Origin: Desmodesmus armatus
Lineage: Eukaryota > Chlorophyta > Chlorophyceae > Sphaeropleales > Scenedesmaceae
Assembly (NCBI GenBank): GCA_007449985.2
Contig: VIIQ02000094.1
Location: forward strand, 124,001 to 188,000
Reading direction: 5' to 3'
DNA: 64,000 nucleotides
This document shows, piece by piece, positions 21,801 to 31,380 of this stretch (its first letter is position 1; each line of letters begins with the position of its first letter). The notes beneath the pieces were generated by a model that ran no database searches, was not told where the DNA came from, and saw nothing but the letters and a program-made list of their open reading frames with translations. A program made the translations under genes and the position numbers.

Positions 21801-24800
21801 CACGGCCCTCCTCACTGCTGCCCCGTACCTGTGAGAAGAATGGGCTGTGCTGGTCCACATTGGCAAAGTGTGCTGCATGTCCCCCTCGTGCAGCAGCGTC
21901 TCAAGGGCGGTCTTGCCTGCAACACCAACACACAAAACAAAAAGCAGGAGGAGCAGCTGGGAGAGGCTGCTTGCATTGCTGAAGGCCTCCGACCCCTAGC
22001 ATGCTGGCATTCAGGCAGGGCATGGGCTTTACACATCGGTTGGCTGCTGACAGTACTTGCATCAGGACACTTAGCACCATGCTGTGATGAAAACTGAATG
22101 AGCCATCCTGCTGGGCAAGTATGCAGGTACTTCCAGCAAGTGGTCAGCTAGCACTACATGGATGTCAGACAGCTGTACCACCAAGGCAGGCAGCAGGGCC
22201 ACGTACCGCTGCCCAGCTGGTTGGGTGTTGCCAGGCTTGTGAAGTTGGCATAGGCCGGCTGCCACTTGCCATCAGGGTGACGCCACGCAGGCTGGGGGGA
22301 AGGGGGGGGGGTGCAGGGCGGAACGTTGAAATGGAGGAAAGTGTGGGGGGCAAGATTGACGGATGCTTCGCAAGAGGACATTTTGGCTGTGTTGGGCTTG
22401 CCTGTTGGCACCCCCTGTGTTACTAGAAAGAACAGTAGGGGCCACCCATGATGACATGAGAATGCTGTGGAGCAGCCTTCACATCGTGTGGCTGGCAGCC
22501 CCACATCTCCAGACTGAGCTCCCCCCATCCCCTCCCCTCTCCGCCACCTCCGCCCACTCCCTCCTGCACCTCACTCCCAACCTGCTCCTCAGTCCCTCAA
22601 TCCTCCTCCCCTGAACTGCGCAGGCCCCTCTACCCTTGACTTCAAGTCACAGCAAGTTGATGAGCACACTCTCAACCTTGGCCTGCACCCTGGACATGAC
22701 AGGTGCACACACAGACACACTTGCACACACATCTGATCGCAGTACCCCCCCCCCCCACACACACACACACACACACACACCTGTGGCCAGTGGCAGAAGC
22801 CGTTGCTGTACTTGCCCTGCCTGTCGCAGAGGTCGAGTGTCATCACACTGCCCTGGTAGTTGATGCCCAGCGCGGCAAAGGTGCGGCCCCACACGTCAAC
22901 AGCATCCTCAAAGGGGAAGTAGGGGTCAGTCGCCTTGGTGGTGTCACCTGGGGACAAACAGATTACGTAATTGCAACAGCAACGAAGCAGCGCAAGTTTT
23001 GTGTCGGGTCTTGGCAGTACTGAACCCAAGCAAAGGAAGCCGAGAAGATGCGGCTAAGCTCGGCGGCTACTGTGCTGATGTTGGAGCAGGTTGCCCTTCC
23101 TGCCTCAACCACACCTATTGCAAGCAGGCATGCTTGGCTGTGCAGCCACCTTGTCTCAGGCAAGCTAAACCTCGATCCTCCTCCATTCTGAGCGCTTAAC
23201 CGTCGTACGCGCTGAAGGGGGGGCACCTCCTCAATGAGACTTCCCCCTGCGCCTGAACCTGGGCCTTGACCCCCAACAGATTCCCCCTCTTACCTGCAAG
23301 TGCGTATCCCATGTTGTGTGGCTCCAGTGCCGCCACCCCCTTCTCCTTGGCCAGTCGTTGTCGTGCCTCCACCATGATGGGCCGCGTCTTCTCCTCAAGG
23401 TCATCCAGGATCTCAAACAACCTGCCCTTGCCAAAACCCTCCGCAGCAGTCACCTGGAACAGCACACAGTGTAGGGTTTAGGGATTGGGTTTGCATTCTT
23501 GAGCTTTGGGTCATCAGGGATCTTGAATAGACGACCCTTGCCAAAACCCTCAGCAGCAGTCACCGGGAACAGCACACAGTCTAGGGTTTAGGGGTTTCGC
23601 GGTGGTGTAGCCTTGAGACATCGAGGATCTCCAACAGGCGGCCCTTGCCAAAACCCTCAGCAGCAGTCACCTGGTGTGACTGCACAGCATAGGGTTAAAA
23701 GAGTGCATTGTATTTGCTGTGGATCATCCAAGATCTCCAACAGAAGGCCCTTGCCAAAACCCTCAGCAGCAGTCACCTGGAAAGCACACAGCCTAGGGTT
23801 CAGCGGTGTGCAACTCTTGAGCGTTGGGTCATCAAGGATTACAAACAAGGGGCCCTTGCCAGACCCCTCCGCAGCAGTTGTCTGTCAACACAGCACACCG
23901 TTTGGTTCAGGGTTGAGGTTTTATGTCTTTCCCATTGGGTGATGTGGATGTTGACATGCTTTCAGTTTCGATGGCCTCAGGGTGGACAACAGTCGCCTGA
24001 CAGACACTGAAGCAAGGTCCAGGCTTGAGAGTCTATTATTCATGAATAACAAATATTAAATCAATCAATTTTGATCAAAATATGATCAGGATTCAGGGCA
24101 GTGACGCAGCGCTGTCCACAGTCACCCTCAGTGTTCAATGTCACCTTGGGTGTGTGACAGAGTAGATATTCTGCGGAAGACGAAGCTTGGACCCAAGCTT
24201 CATCTGCTGCAGAGTATTCAGTCTGTCACACACCCAAGGTGCCCACCGACGCGGGAATGACCGCACAGAGGCAGTGTCATGCAGCGTCTCGCATTTCAGT
24301 CCCTTTCCCGCCCTTACCAGCACAAACTTAACATACACATTATGCCATCTTCTTTTTCTTTTGTGCTTGTTTCACCACTTTGAACATACACAAAACCCGA
24401 ACCCATCATTTGTGTTTGTGTTGTTACTTTAGAACAAACACAAAACCCCAAACCCTTCACATCAAAACCTGCAGTCCCCACCTTCATGTCATAGAAGTCC
24501 TGGAAGCCCATCAACTTCGCCAGCTTGTTCCTGTCCCTCACTATGCCCAGGAAGGACTCAGACACAAAGGGCCCGACACTGCGCAGCCCCTCGTATGCGG
24601 CCTTGCGTGTGGCCTCGTCCTCACTCACACGCATAGTGGTGCGCAGCTGGACACTGCTGCCCTCGGTGAAGGAGCCTGTGATCAGAAGGAGGGGGGGCAG
24701 ACCGTATAATGGTTGCGAGTGGGGAGCAGGGTTGTGGCGGGAGGGAAGCAAAGTGTTGCGCAGCTGGACACTGCTGCCCTCAGTGAAGGCGCCTGGGGCA

Positions 24801-27800
24801 GGGGAGCGGGTGGGGGATTTGGCAAGGGCGAGGGGGGGGGGGGGGAGGGGGGGGAGGAGGGGGGGTGATTGGGGGCGGGGGGGGGGGGGGGGAGTAAGTT
24901 GGTAAATATTGAGGGAAGCATTGTGCACAGCTGGACACTGCTTGTCTCAATGAAGGCGCCTGGGGGAAGGAGCAGATTTTGGCAAGGGGAGGAGGAAGGG
25001 GAGGGTGTGGATATTGAGGGAAGCATGGTGGTGCGCAGCTGGACACTGCTGCCCTCAGTGAAGGCGCCTGGGGCAGGGGGGGGAGGGGAGGGGATGCAGG
25101 GGGGAGGGGGGGCAGGAGGGATGTGGCGGCGGGAAGGGTGAATGTCGAGCGAAATATACCCAGGAATAATTTTGAAAAAATCGAGGGAAGCACAATGGTG
25201 CGCAGCTGGACACTGCTGCCGTCAGTGGAGGAGCATGGGGCCGGGAAAGATGGGAGGGGGGTGCAAGGGGGAGCGACGAGCTGAAAGGGCGCGGGAGGGA
25301 GTGGGTGATGAGGAAATCATCACATCGCGCAGCTGGACACCGCTTTCCCGCCCTGCACCCCCCACCTGTCTTTTGGTCTGTTAAACACATGTGTCCCAGC
25401 TTCATCTTGTTTCATGCGCTCGCCAGTGCTGCCTCCCACCAACAAAAGCCCCACACCACGCTGAATTCACACTGTGCACACTCCCTCCCTCCCCCCCCCT
25501 CCCCCCCCCCCCCCCCCCCCCCACCCCCCACCTGTCTTTGGGTCAGTGTATCCCAGCTTCATTTTGTTTCGTGCGCCTGCCAGTGCTGCCTCTGACTCAT
25601 TCAGCTTCTTCTTGAGAGCCACTGCCTCATCCTGCTCAGTGATGTAGGTGGCAAAGGTGCGCTGCATAACCTCCAACACAATGCGCTGCTGCGCCGACAG
25701 GTCATCACGCTGCGTCAGCCAAACACAGCAGCAGCAAGCAGTGGGCCAGTGGGTGAATTGTCACATGCAGCCATACATCCGGCATATGTCGTGGACTTTA
25801 ACATAGACGGGACGACCACACCAGTCTTAGGCAAACTGTATCTCTCAAGACCACATAGCCAGGGAACCATAGCCAAACAGTTGGTTAACATGACAACATG
25901 ACTCACGTTGGTCAAGTTGTCAAGTAAACCAACTGTTTGGCAATGGTTTCCCTGGCTATGTGGTCTTGAGAGATACAGTTTGCCTAAGACTGACTGAGCC
26001 CAAAGTGACCAGCAGTCCCTGCCCTAGACCAGCAGTACAACTACAGACAACAATCCTTGTGGATTACGCGCAGAGCGCGTTGATACAAGTCTCTTTCCTC
26101 GCAAACATCAGACAATGAGCCGAGTTGGTGCTTGCAGTCGTGCAATCCTTCTCTAAGTCTGACAATCAGCCCCAGTGCCTTGTTTGAGTGAGCATTGCAT
26201 TGGCAACAAGTGCACAGTTCAGTGCCTTTGTTTTGCAAGCACCAACAGCAGTACTGTGAGGGGTACCTCCGGCACAACAGCAGTAGCTGGGACCCCCACC
26301 TCCGGCACAACAGCAGCATACAGGGGTACCAACCCCCCAGCACTACAGCAGTACACCGGGGTACCAACCCCCTGGCACAGCAGCAGTACAGTGAGGGATA
26401 TCATCCCTTGTGCCGCAACCCCCACCCCCTGGCACCACAGCAGTGCAGTGAGGGATCACCCGTCCTTGTGACACTCTCAGCACCACCACTAAACTTAACC
26501 TGCTAGTAGTGCTATAGACCAGCGCCACACTATATACACATACAACACCCCCTCCCCCACCACCACCCCACACGAGCACACACACTAATCCCTGTGCTGA
26601 CGACCCCCCCCCTCCCCCCCACCCCCCACCCCCCACCCCCCTTCCAGCCACCCCCCCACCACCACCACCACACCTTGAGCTGCTCCCTGACCAGGCTGAG
26701 GTTGTTCCTGTCAGCCAGGAACTCATCATACTCATCCTTGGTGCGCGCAAGAGCCTCGCTGCTGTTGTCCTGCAAGCCAGCACCAGGGATCACCAACCAA
26801 GTCATGCAGTCGACATACACCCAGCTTGCTTACGATTGTGTTTTGTGTTCGTCCATAGCCCTCTACAAGAAGGATAGAGAAAGGTCATGGTGGGGTTCAC
26901 CACAGGCTGCTTGGGGCAGCCAGCCGTATGCTGCTGCTCGGCAGGCCCTGACCTGCCCTGACCTGACCTCCTCTGCCCTGCTGCCGTTTCAGGCTCATGT
27001 GAGGAGGCTCAGGCTGTGGGTGTGTGCAAGAAGCATGCTGTTCTCCTGCCAGGGTGGTGTACAGGCCCACTGAATCTACTGCGTGGCCCATGGAGTGGCA
27101 GAGCAGCAGCTTCCCAAGGGTGGCAGCAAGGCCTGTGACCAAGCCACTGTCCGCCTGGTTACTGCTGCTGCGGTTGCTGCTGCCGTTGCTGATACATTGC
27201 GGTATGCATGCCGGTGTCGTGCTGTGCTGTACTGCAGCAGCTAGCTATCGTACAGCCCAACCTATCTGGACCAGCAAGGAAAATACCTTGAGGTTCATCT
27301 TGGTGGCCCAGAAGTTGTCCTGCACAGGCCAACAGATAGGCAGCAGTTGGCAGTGCAAACTGACTTGGACACCACTGAGGTGCATGACTGAGGCACGTCT
27401 CCACCCTACCGGGCCAGCAGTACCTGTATCCACTTGCAGCAATCCCCACCCCCATGCACACTCTTGAAGAAGGAACTGGTCTTCCATCGAAACACCTAGA
27501 TGCAAACAATGTGTACTGTTCTGCTCGGACCTTCCACCGATCAGGCCCACAGCGGTTTACACGCTCATCTGCCGCCCACCCCTACAGCACCACCCCAGCC
27601 CCACGCGGGTGTAGCGGGCTGCACCCCACTCAGCGCACCTCATAAGCCTTGTGCACCTGCACAAAAGCATCACGTTCACGTGGTTATAACACTGACCGGG
27701 CATTTGGCCCTGTAGCTTCATAATGTTGGTGTTTGTGGAGTAGATCAGCATGCATCGGACACCCACCGCCTCATACTTGTTGTTGAGGTCCGTCAGGAGC

Positions 27801-27841
27801 TCCGTAACCTCCTTTGGCCCCTCAATTGCTGTAGTGGCCAT
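18900..27841 (-). CDS. M3-family zinc metallopeptidase (oligopeptidase F-like) with a duplicated alternative exon
   Basis: Thimet/oligoendopeptidase-type peptidase that degrades short peptides. Exons: 27767-27841, 27639-27656, 27287-27319, 26674-26769, 25532-25709, 24482-24675, 23294-23453, 22781-22947, 22207-22291, 21829-21916, 21315-21488, 20871-20975, then 20257-20424 or 19895-20062, then 19481-19668, 18900-19085 (~638 aa with one alternative). Zinc motif HEGGHAAHF is in exon 10; the third ligand is probably Glu in YAENQSMFLD (exon 11). The segment with SVPHILADESSC and HGYVLAEMSVHQTRDHF corresponds to the substrate-binding part of M3 enzymes. Exon 2 is an 18-nt micro-exon (VHKAYE). Two one-base deficits are seen: inside the HEXXH codons (C-run 21881-21885) and at the exon 14/15 junction, where phases 2 and 0 do not match. 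Most similar to bacterial-type M3 peptidases by recollection; no transit peptide is obvious. Confidence 0.92.
19895..20424 (-). repeat. Tandem exon pair 13A (20257-20424) and 13B (19895-20062) of the M3 peptidase
   Basis: Both exons are 168 nt, start and end in phase 0, have their own AG acceptor and GT donor, and are separated by a 194-bp intron. They encode 56 residues each, 45 identical. Many third positions differ while the amino acid is kept, so both appear to have been under protein-level constraint. Differences include Tyr in 13A versus Cys in 13B just before the conserved HGYVLAEM stretch, and divergent last three residues (NDQ versus RPE). Confidence 0.9.
21204..21308. repeat. C-run and C-rich low-complexity tract in M3 intron 11
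   Basis: Long C homopolymers and CT-rich sequence directly next to the 5' splice site of exon 11; on the transcript strand it is G-rich. Confidence 0.9.
22745..22780. repeat. C-run and (CA)n microsatellite at the exon 8 donor of the M3 gene
   Basis: The microsatellite starts exactly at the intron side of the exon 8 boundary, so the 5' splice site itself is the first GT of a (GT)n run followed by G homopolymer on the transcript strand. Confidence 0.9.
23400..23895 (-). repeat. Five tandem copies of the acceptor/exon 7 start region of the M3 peptidase
   Basis: Unit of 105-110 bp. The anchor CTTGCC followed by AAAACCCT or GACCCCT recurs with spacings 110, 107, 106 and 105 bp (anchors near 23431, 23541, 23648, 23754, 23859). 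Each unit on the minus strand holds an acceptor-like AG, then VTAAEGFGKG or a close variant, then EILDD. Only the copy at 23294-23453 continues into the full exon; the four others lie in intron 6. Confidence 0.9.
24040..24090. other. AT-rich island in M3 intron 6
   Basis: About 50 bp of strongly AT-rich sequence with small palindromes (ATTCATGAAT, TTTGATCAAA) in otherwise GC-rich surroundings, about 50 bp from the hairpin at 24142. Confidence 0.7.
24142..24241. repeat. Inverted repeat with 49-bp arms in M3 intron 6, candidate small-RNA hairpin
   Basis: Arms 24142-24190 and 24193-24241 are reverse complements with about eight mismatches. The outer 19 bp pair perfectly and a GAAGCTTGG block closes at a 2-nt centre. 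Scattered mismatches are miRNA-precursor-like, though the tiny loop is atypical. Confidence 0.85.
24750..25345 (-). repeat. Repeated partial copies of the 5' end of M3 exon 6 within intron 5
   Basis: Exon 6 starts GSFTEGSSVQLRTTM. Related blocks occur at about 24757-24795, 24925-24962, 25034-25073, 25199-25240 and, more degraded, 25325-25345. They share GCGCAGCTGGACACTGCTGCC and an AAGGCGCC-type flank (plus strand), separated by G-rich filler. Spacing is irregular (~110-170 bp). Confidence 0.88.
24829..24894. repeat. G-run low-complexity tract
   Basis: Several G homopolymers of 8-14 in 66 bp within M3 intron 5 (C-rich on the transcript strand). Confidence 0.9.
25487..25531. repeat. C-run low-complexity tract abutting the M3 exon 5 donor
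   Basis: About 40 bases of nearly pure C, giving a G-run immediately after the exon 5 GT on the transcript strand. Confidence 0.9.
25822..25992. repeat. Near-perfect ~80-bp inverted repeat in M3 intron 4
   Basis: Left arm ~25822-25902 pairs with right arm ~25909-25992. The outer ~45 bp pair without mismatch, then a one-base bulge and about five mismatches follow toward a small loop. No open frame or terminal direct repeat was seen. Candidate hairpin-RNA/miRNA precursor or recent foldback insertion. Confidence 0.92.
26240..26465. repeat. Minisatellite in M3 intron 4
   Basis: Irregular ~35-45-bp units built from GGGGTACCAACCCCC, GGCACAACAGCAGTA and CAGTGAGGGAT variants, about six copies. Confidence 0.8.
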
Positions 27842-28159
27842 GGTTGCTTGCACAGCGGGAGCACCTACACGGAGCTGGCGGTACCGGTTGATCACGGTGG
27901 GTGTGCCCTGGCACCTCAAGTGCACAGACTGACGCAAGCAGCAGCGCATTCTTACAGAGATAACGTCTCGCAATGCAGAACAGCAACCTTCTACAGACCA
28001 GCAGTCTCCAATAAGGTGACTCATATGAGTCAGCAGTTTGAATCGTGTTGGCCCTTCCATAAAGCGCTGTATCCTGTGGTTGCTGTTGCTGTTTTGTCCT
28101 TAGAGTGCAGCAGCAAGTTTTGGAGAAGAAGCTGTAAGCTTTATCGCACCCAAAGCAAG
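27842..28159. promoter_or_regulatory. Divergent intergenic region between M3 peptidase and the unknown plastid-type gene
   Basis: 318 bp between divergent start codons; by position both promoters. No specific motif assigned. Confidence 0.5.
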
Positions 28160-30002
28160 ATGCTGTCTTCCACTGCCAGCTCTACCACCCATGTGCGATC
28201 TTCTGGGTGCTCCTCTGCAACATACAGACACAGGCTGCACGTCACATGCTTCCTTGGAAAGAAATCTCAGCAACAAACAGCACCAACACACCCAGCCAGC
28301 AAGGTGCAGGGCTTGAAGCCCAGCCCAACCACCCCTCCTGTCCTCATCAAGGAAGAGCAGGAGTCCCTCACTGCAGCACTCAAAGCTGCTGGACTGCCAG
28401 GCGATGCCAGTGCAGCAGAACTCTCGAGAGACGCGTTCCAGGGTGTGCTTGGCACCATCAGAAGGGGTCTGGATAAGCAAGAGCAGGTGAGGACAGCAGC
28501 AGCTACATTGGGTGCTTCCTGCTGAGGGAGCTGTACTTTCAGTGTCTATATTTGTGTGCATGGTGTTGTAACACAATCCAATTACTTTGCTCATACTGCT
28601 CTTGTATATTACAGACAGGGGGTAGCGCAAAGATTGTGCAGCACCCCTGGCAGCGACTGACTGACTGGGTGATTGACTGCTGCTCCACAACAGGACCTGG
28701 GTAAGCTTGAGGGAGCCATGCTGCTTGCTGAGCAGCTGTTCCATGCGTCTGGAGGGAACATGGCGGCTGCAGCGGGTGTGGTGGGGTCCGACCCACAGGC
28801 TGTGGACATGTGGCAGGTGAGGGGGGCAGGTGGCGTGGGTGGAAGCTCATCATAAGGTACCCATGCTTGGTGGGTGGGGGGGGTCTGGGGGAGGGGGAAA
28901 GGGGTTTGGGCATGATGGGGAAACCTGAACTTGGGCAGCTATTTTGAAGCACCAGAGTGTTCTTTGGTAGTGACAACTCAGCAGCAATGACTATGCAGGG
29001 CATTCCTGGTGTTTTCTACTTGCTCCAGTGCCAAAGCTACATTCGCCCGCAATGTGCGGTGACAAAGGTCCAACCTTATAACACTCCCGTTTGTGTGGTG
29101 TCCTGCTTGCAGCCCATCTTCGCGTCTGCTGGTGGCTTCCCACGGCTGCTGTACATCCCAGGTGAGCCTCACAGCACACTACTGAGAACCACATGCAGGC
29201 ACATCACAGCTTCAGCTGTCTGTTACTGTGCAAGGTCATGCGAGCTGCGCATACCTGCGTGGGGCATGGCCAACATGCTGATGCACCTGCCTCAAAGCCG
29301 TAGTGATGTTCAGGGCATCTTCTTCCTGCGAGGTTTGGCACACAACACAGCAATTCATGGCTTAGCACAGGGTGCATTCCCTTGTCATGGTTAGGGTGTG
29401 GGGTGTCTGTGTGGTCCGTCAGGTACAGCATGAAACTGCCCGCACACCCCTCCAAACGCGCTCGTGCCACAACAGATTGCACCGTTTCCACACCACAGCG
29501 CACTGTTGTCATGTACAAGACCCTTACCCTCGCCTGTTCCCTCCATCACTACCTGCCTGCCTCTCCCCCACCCTGCCTCCCTCTGCCCCACGCAGTCCCC
29601 GAGTATTTTGACATGCACCGAGCGCTGCCAGACGCAACCGCCATCAGCATCAGCAGCGTGAGTGACACCATCGACACCAGCAGCAGCCTCGAGCGCGCTG
29701 CTGCCGCCGCAGGGCCTGCCGGCCGCATCAACATCATTACAGAGCTCGGCCCCATCACCACACACTTCCTTGGCACTTGTGGATGGCTGGATGATACCAC
29801 CTTTGAGTACAAGATTAACACTATCCGGTTGGACCTTGGGGGCCGGTCTGTCAGCTTTGGCATGGGGCCCTTCAAGCTGGAGAACCAACTGAGCTTCTTC
29901 CTTACCACACCGGAGGTGGCGTGTGCGAGGAGCAAGCTGGGGGGTACGATGCTGCTGGCCCCTGAGCCGACACAGGGTACGAAGTACACCACCTCCTGGT
30001 GA
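28160..30002 (+). CDS. Conserved-looking protein of unknown function, putative plastid transit peptide
   Basis: Exons: 28160-28486, 28694-28816, 29113-29161, 29596-30002 (301 aa); all GT-AG with phases 0, 0, 1. The first ~45 residues are Ser/Thr/Arg-rich with few acidic residues, as in algal transit peptides. A helical region follows (~residues 60-145, with AALKAAGLPGD and LFHASGGNMAAAAGVVGSD). The C-terminal part is beta-rich: GRINIITELGPITTHFLGT, DDTTFEYKINTIRLDLGG and SFGMGPFKLENQLSFFLTT. The overall plan recalls plastid-lipid-associated (fibrillin-type) or lipocalin-like proteins, but no diagnostic motif was recognised and I assign no function. The 3' end is the least certain part: a GT follows PEPTQ, so another exon is possible. 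Confidence 0.72.
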
Positions 30003-31380
30003 TGGGGGAGGCAGGGAAAGGTTTGGCCAGGTGATGGTGGAGGCAGGGGTAGGTTTTCTTTTAGTCGATATTGCAGGGTGGCGAGGGTGTAGGGCAGGGT
30101 GGAAGTGGCCGTGTGGTGGCGGTTTTGTGGCTGTGCTGAGGCCATATGTCTGACTCTGGGATTCCTGTGGATGCCGACTGCACCATGCTGCTGGCGCCTG
30201 AGCTGGCGTAGGGGTGGGCCTACACTAGCTTGCGGTGTTGGTGGAGCAGGGTGGAATGGAGGGAGTCATGCAGGCAGCCCAGGGCACCTGGACTCTGTTG
30301 TGCTGACGTCTTATGGGCGATTTGTGGCTGCTGTGGCAGCCATCCAGCTGTTGGATGTGTTCCGACCAATGTATGGTCGCACGTTTGCAGACTTCTGTGT
30401 TACTGTGCATTACTATTGCGCAGTAGAAGTGTAGGGGTATGGGGTACATTGGGCTGTCGGCAGCTTGGTGGACTGTGACGAATGGAAGAGGTTGTGACAT
30501 GAATATTTGTGCGTGAACCATTGACACGTGCTGTACACAATGTACTATTTACCGGCCACATCTTAGGCGCCTGCTGTGGTGTTGAGACTACACCTGGGCA
30601 AAGTCTGCCACCCAGGATGGGCGTGGAGTGTACGAAAGCTGTACCTGATGCATTGTACACAAGCAGGTTGTGTAGCAGGCTGCGTGTTGTATATGACATG
30701 TTGAGGGGGTGCCAGTAGCTGCCTGTGCTGCAGCAGGATGGCTGCGTGGACAGTGTATACCATGTGCGCCACAAACAATGGCATTGCACATCGTAATGTC
30801 CGTTGCCCCAAGCTTGCAGGGTGTTGCTCCTTGATTACGCATACACATCACCTGCCGTCATGGCAGTACGGGACTGGGGTTGGCTTGCATGTTCTTTTGA
30901 TGTGGGGAAGAATCCGTGGCCAGACAGACAACATGAGGCTTGACGTGCAGGGCATGGCAGACAAGTGTGACGATCTGTAGTGATGATGTAACCATGGCAT
31001 GCGGGATGCTTGTCAACCAGATGAGTAGCTGTGCTGTGACAATAATATCATATTATTGTGGTGACAAGTTGTCACCACGGAGTGCATCAGCTTCAGCCTG
31101 TGCGCCCCAATTACAAGTGCAGTGAGTTTGGAGGTTTTATAAGCAACCGACATACTCCTGCACGTCAGGTGCTGCCAGACAAGGAACATTCAGAACAAAG
31201 GGTAGTACAGCCCTACACGGGTGTCGGACAACAACAAGTAGCCCTCTGGTGCACACCCCTCCAGCAGGTTGGAGTCTCACACAAAGACACACTTGGTATG
31301 CAGTAGCTCCCACCAAGAATGTTTCTTGCAACACCGACCATGACAGCTGATCAGCTGCATCTGAGGCCCTCGTGAGTACG
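30003..31380. other. Convergent intergenic region
   Basis: About 1.4 kb between the 3' ends of the 28160 gene (+) and the coiled-coil gene (-). It contains the partial copy at 30180 and a TGTAA on the minus strand at 31111-31115 (about 270 nt past the coiled-coil stop codon). No gene recognised. Confidence 0.5.
30180..30235 (+). repeat. Partial copy of the terminal codons of the 28160 gene in its 3' flank
   Basis: 30180-30235 resembles 29943-29995: both contain ACNATGCTGCTGGC followed by a CCTGAGC block and a TACAC tail. The copy would read TMLLAPELA then stop, against TMLLAPEPTQ in the gene. Confidence 0.75.

Noticed and set aside
23613..23942. Plus-strand open frame across the exon 7 edge repeats
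   Set aside because: It arises from translating the tandem repeat on the wrong strand.
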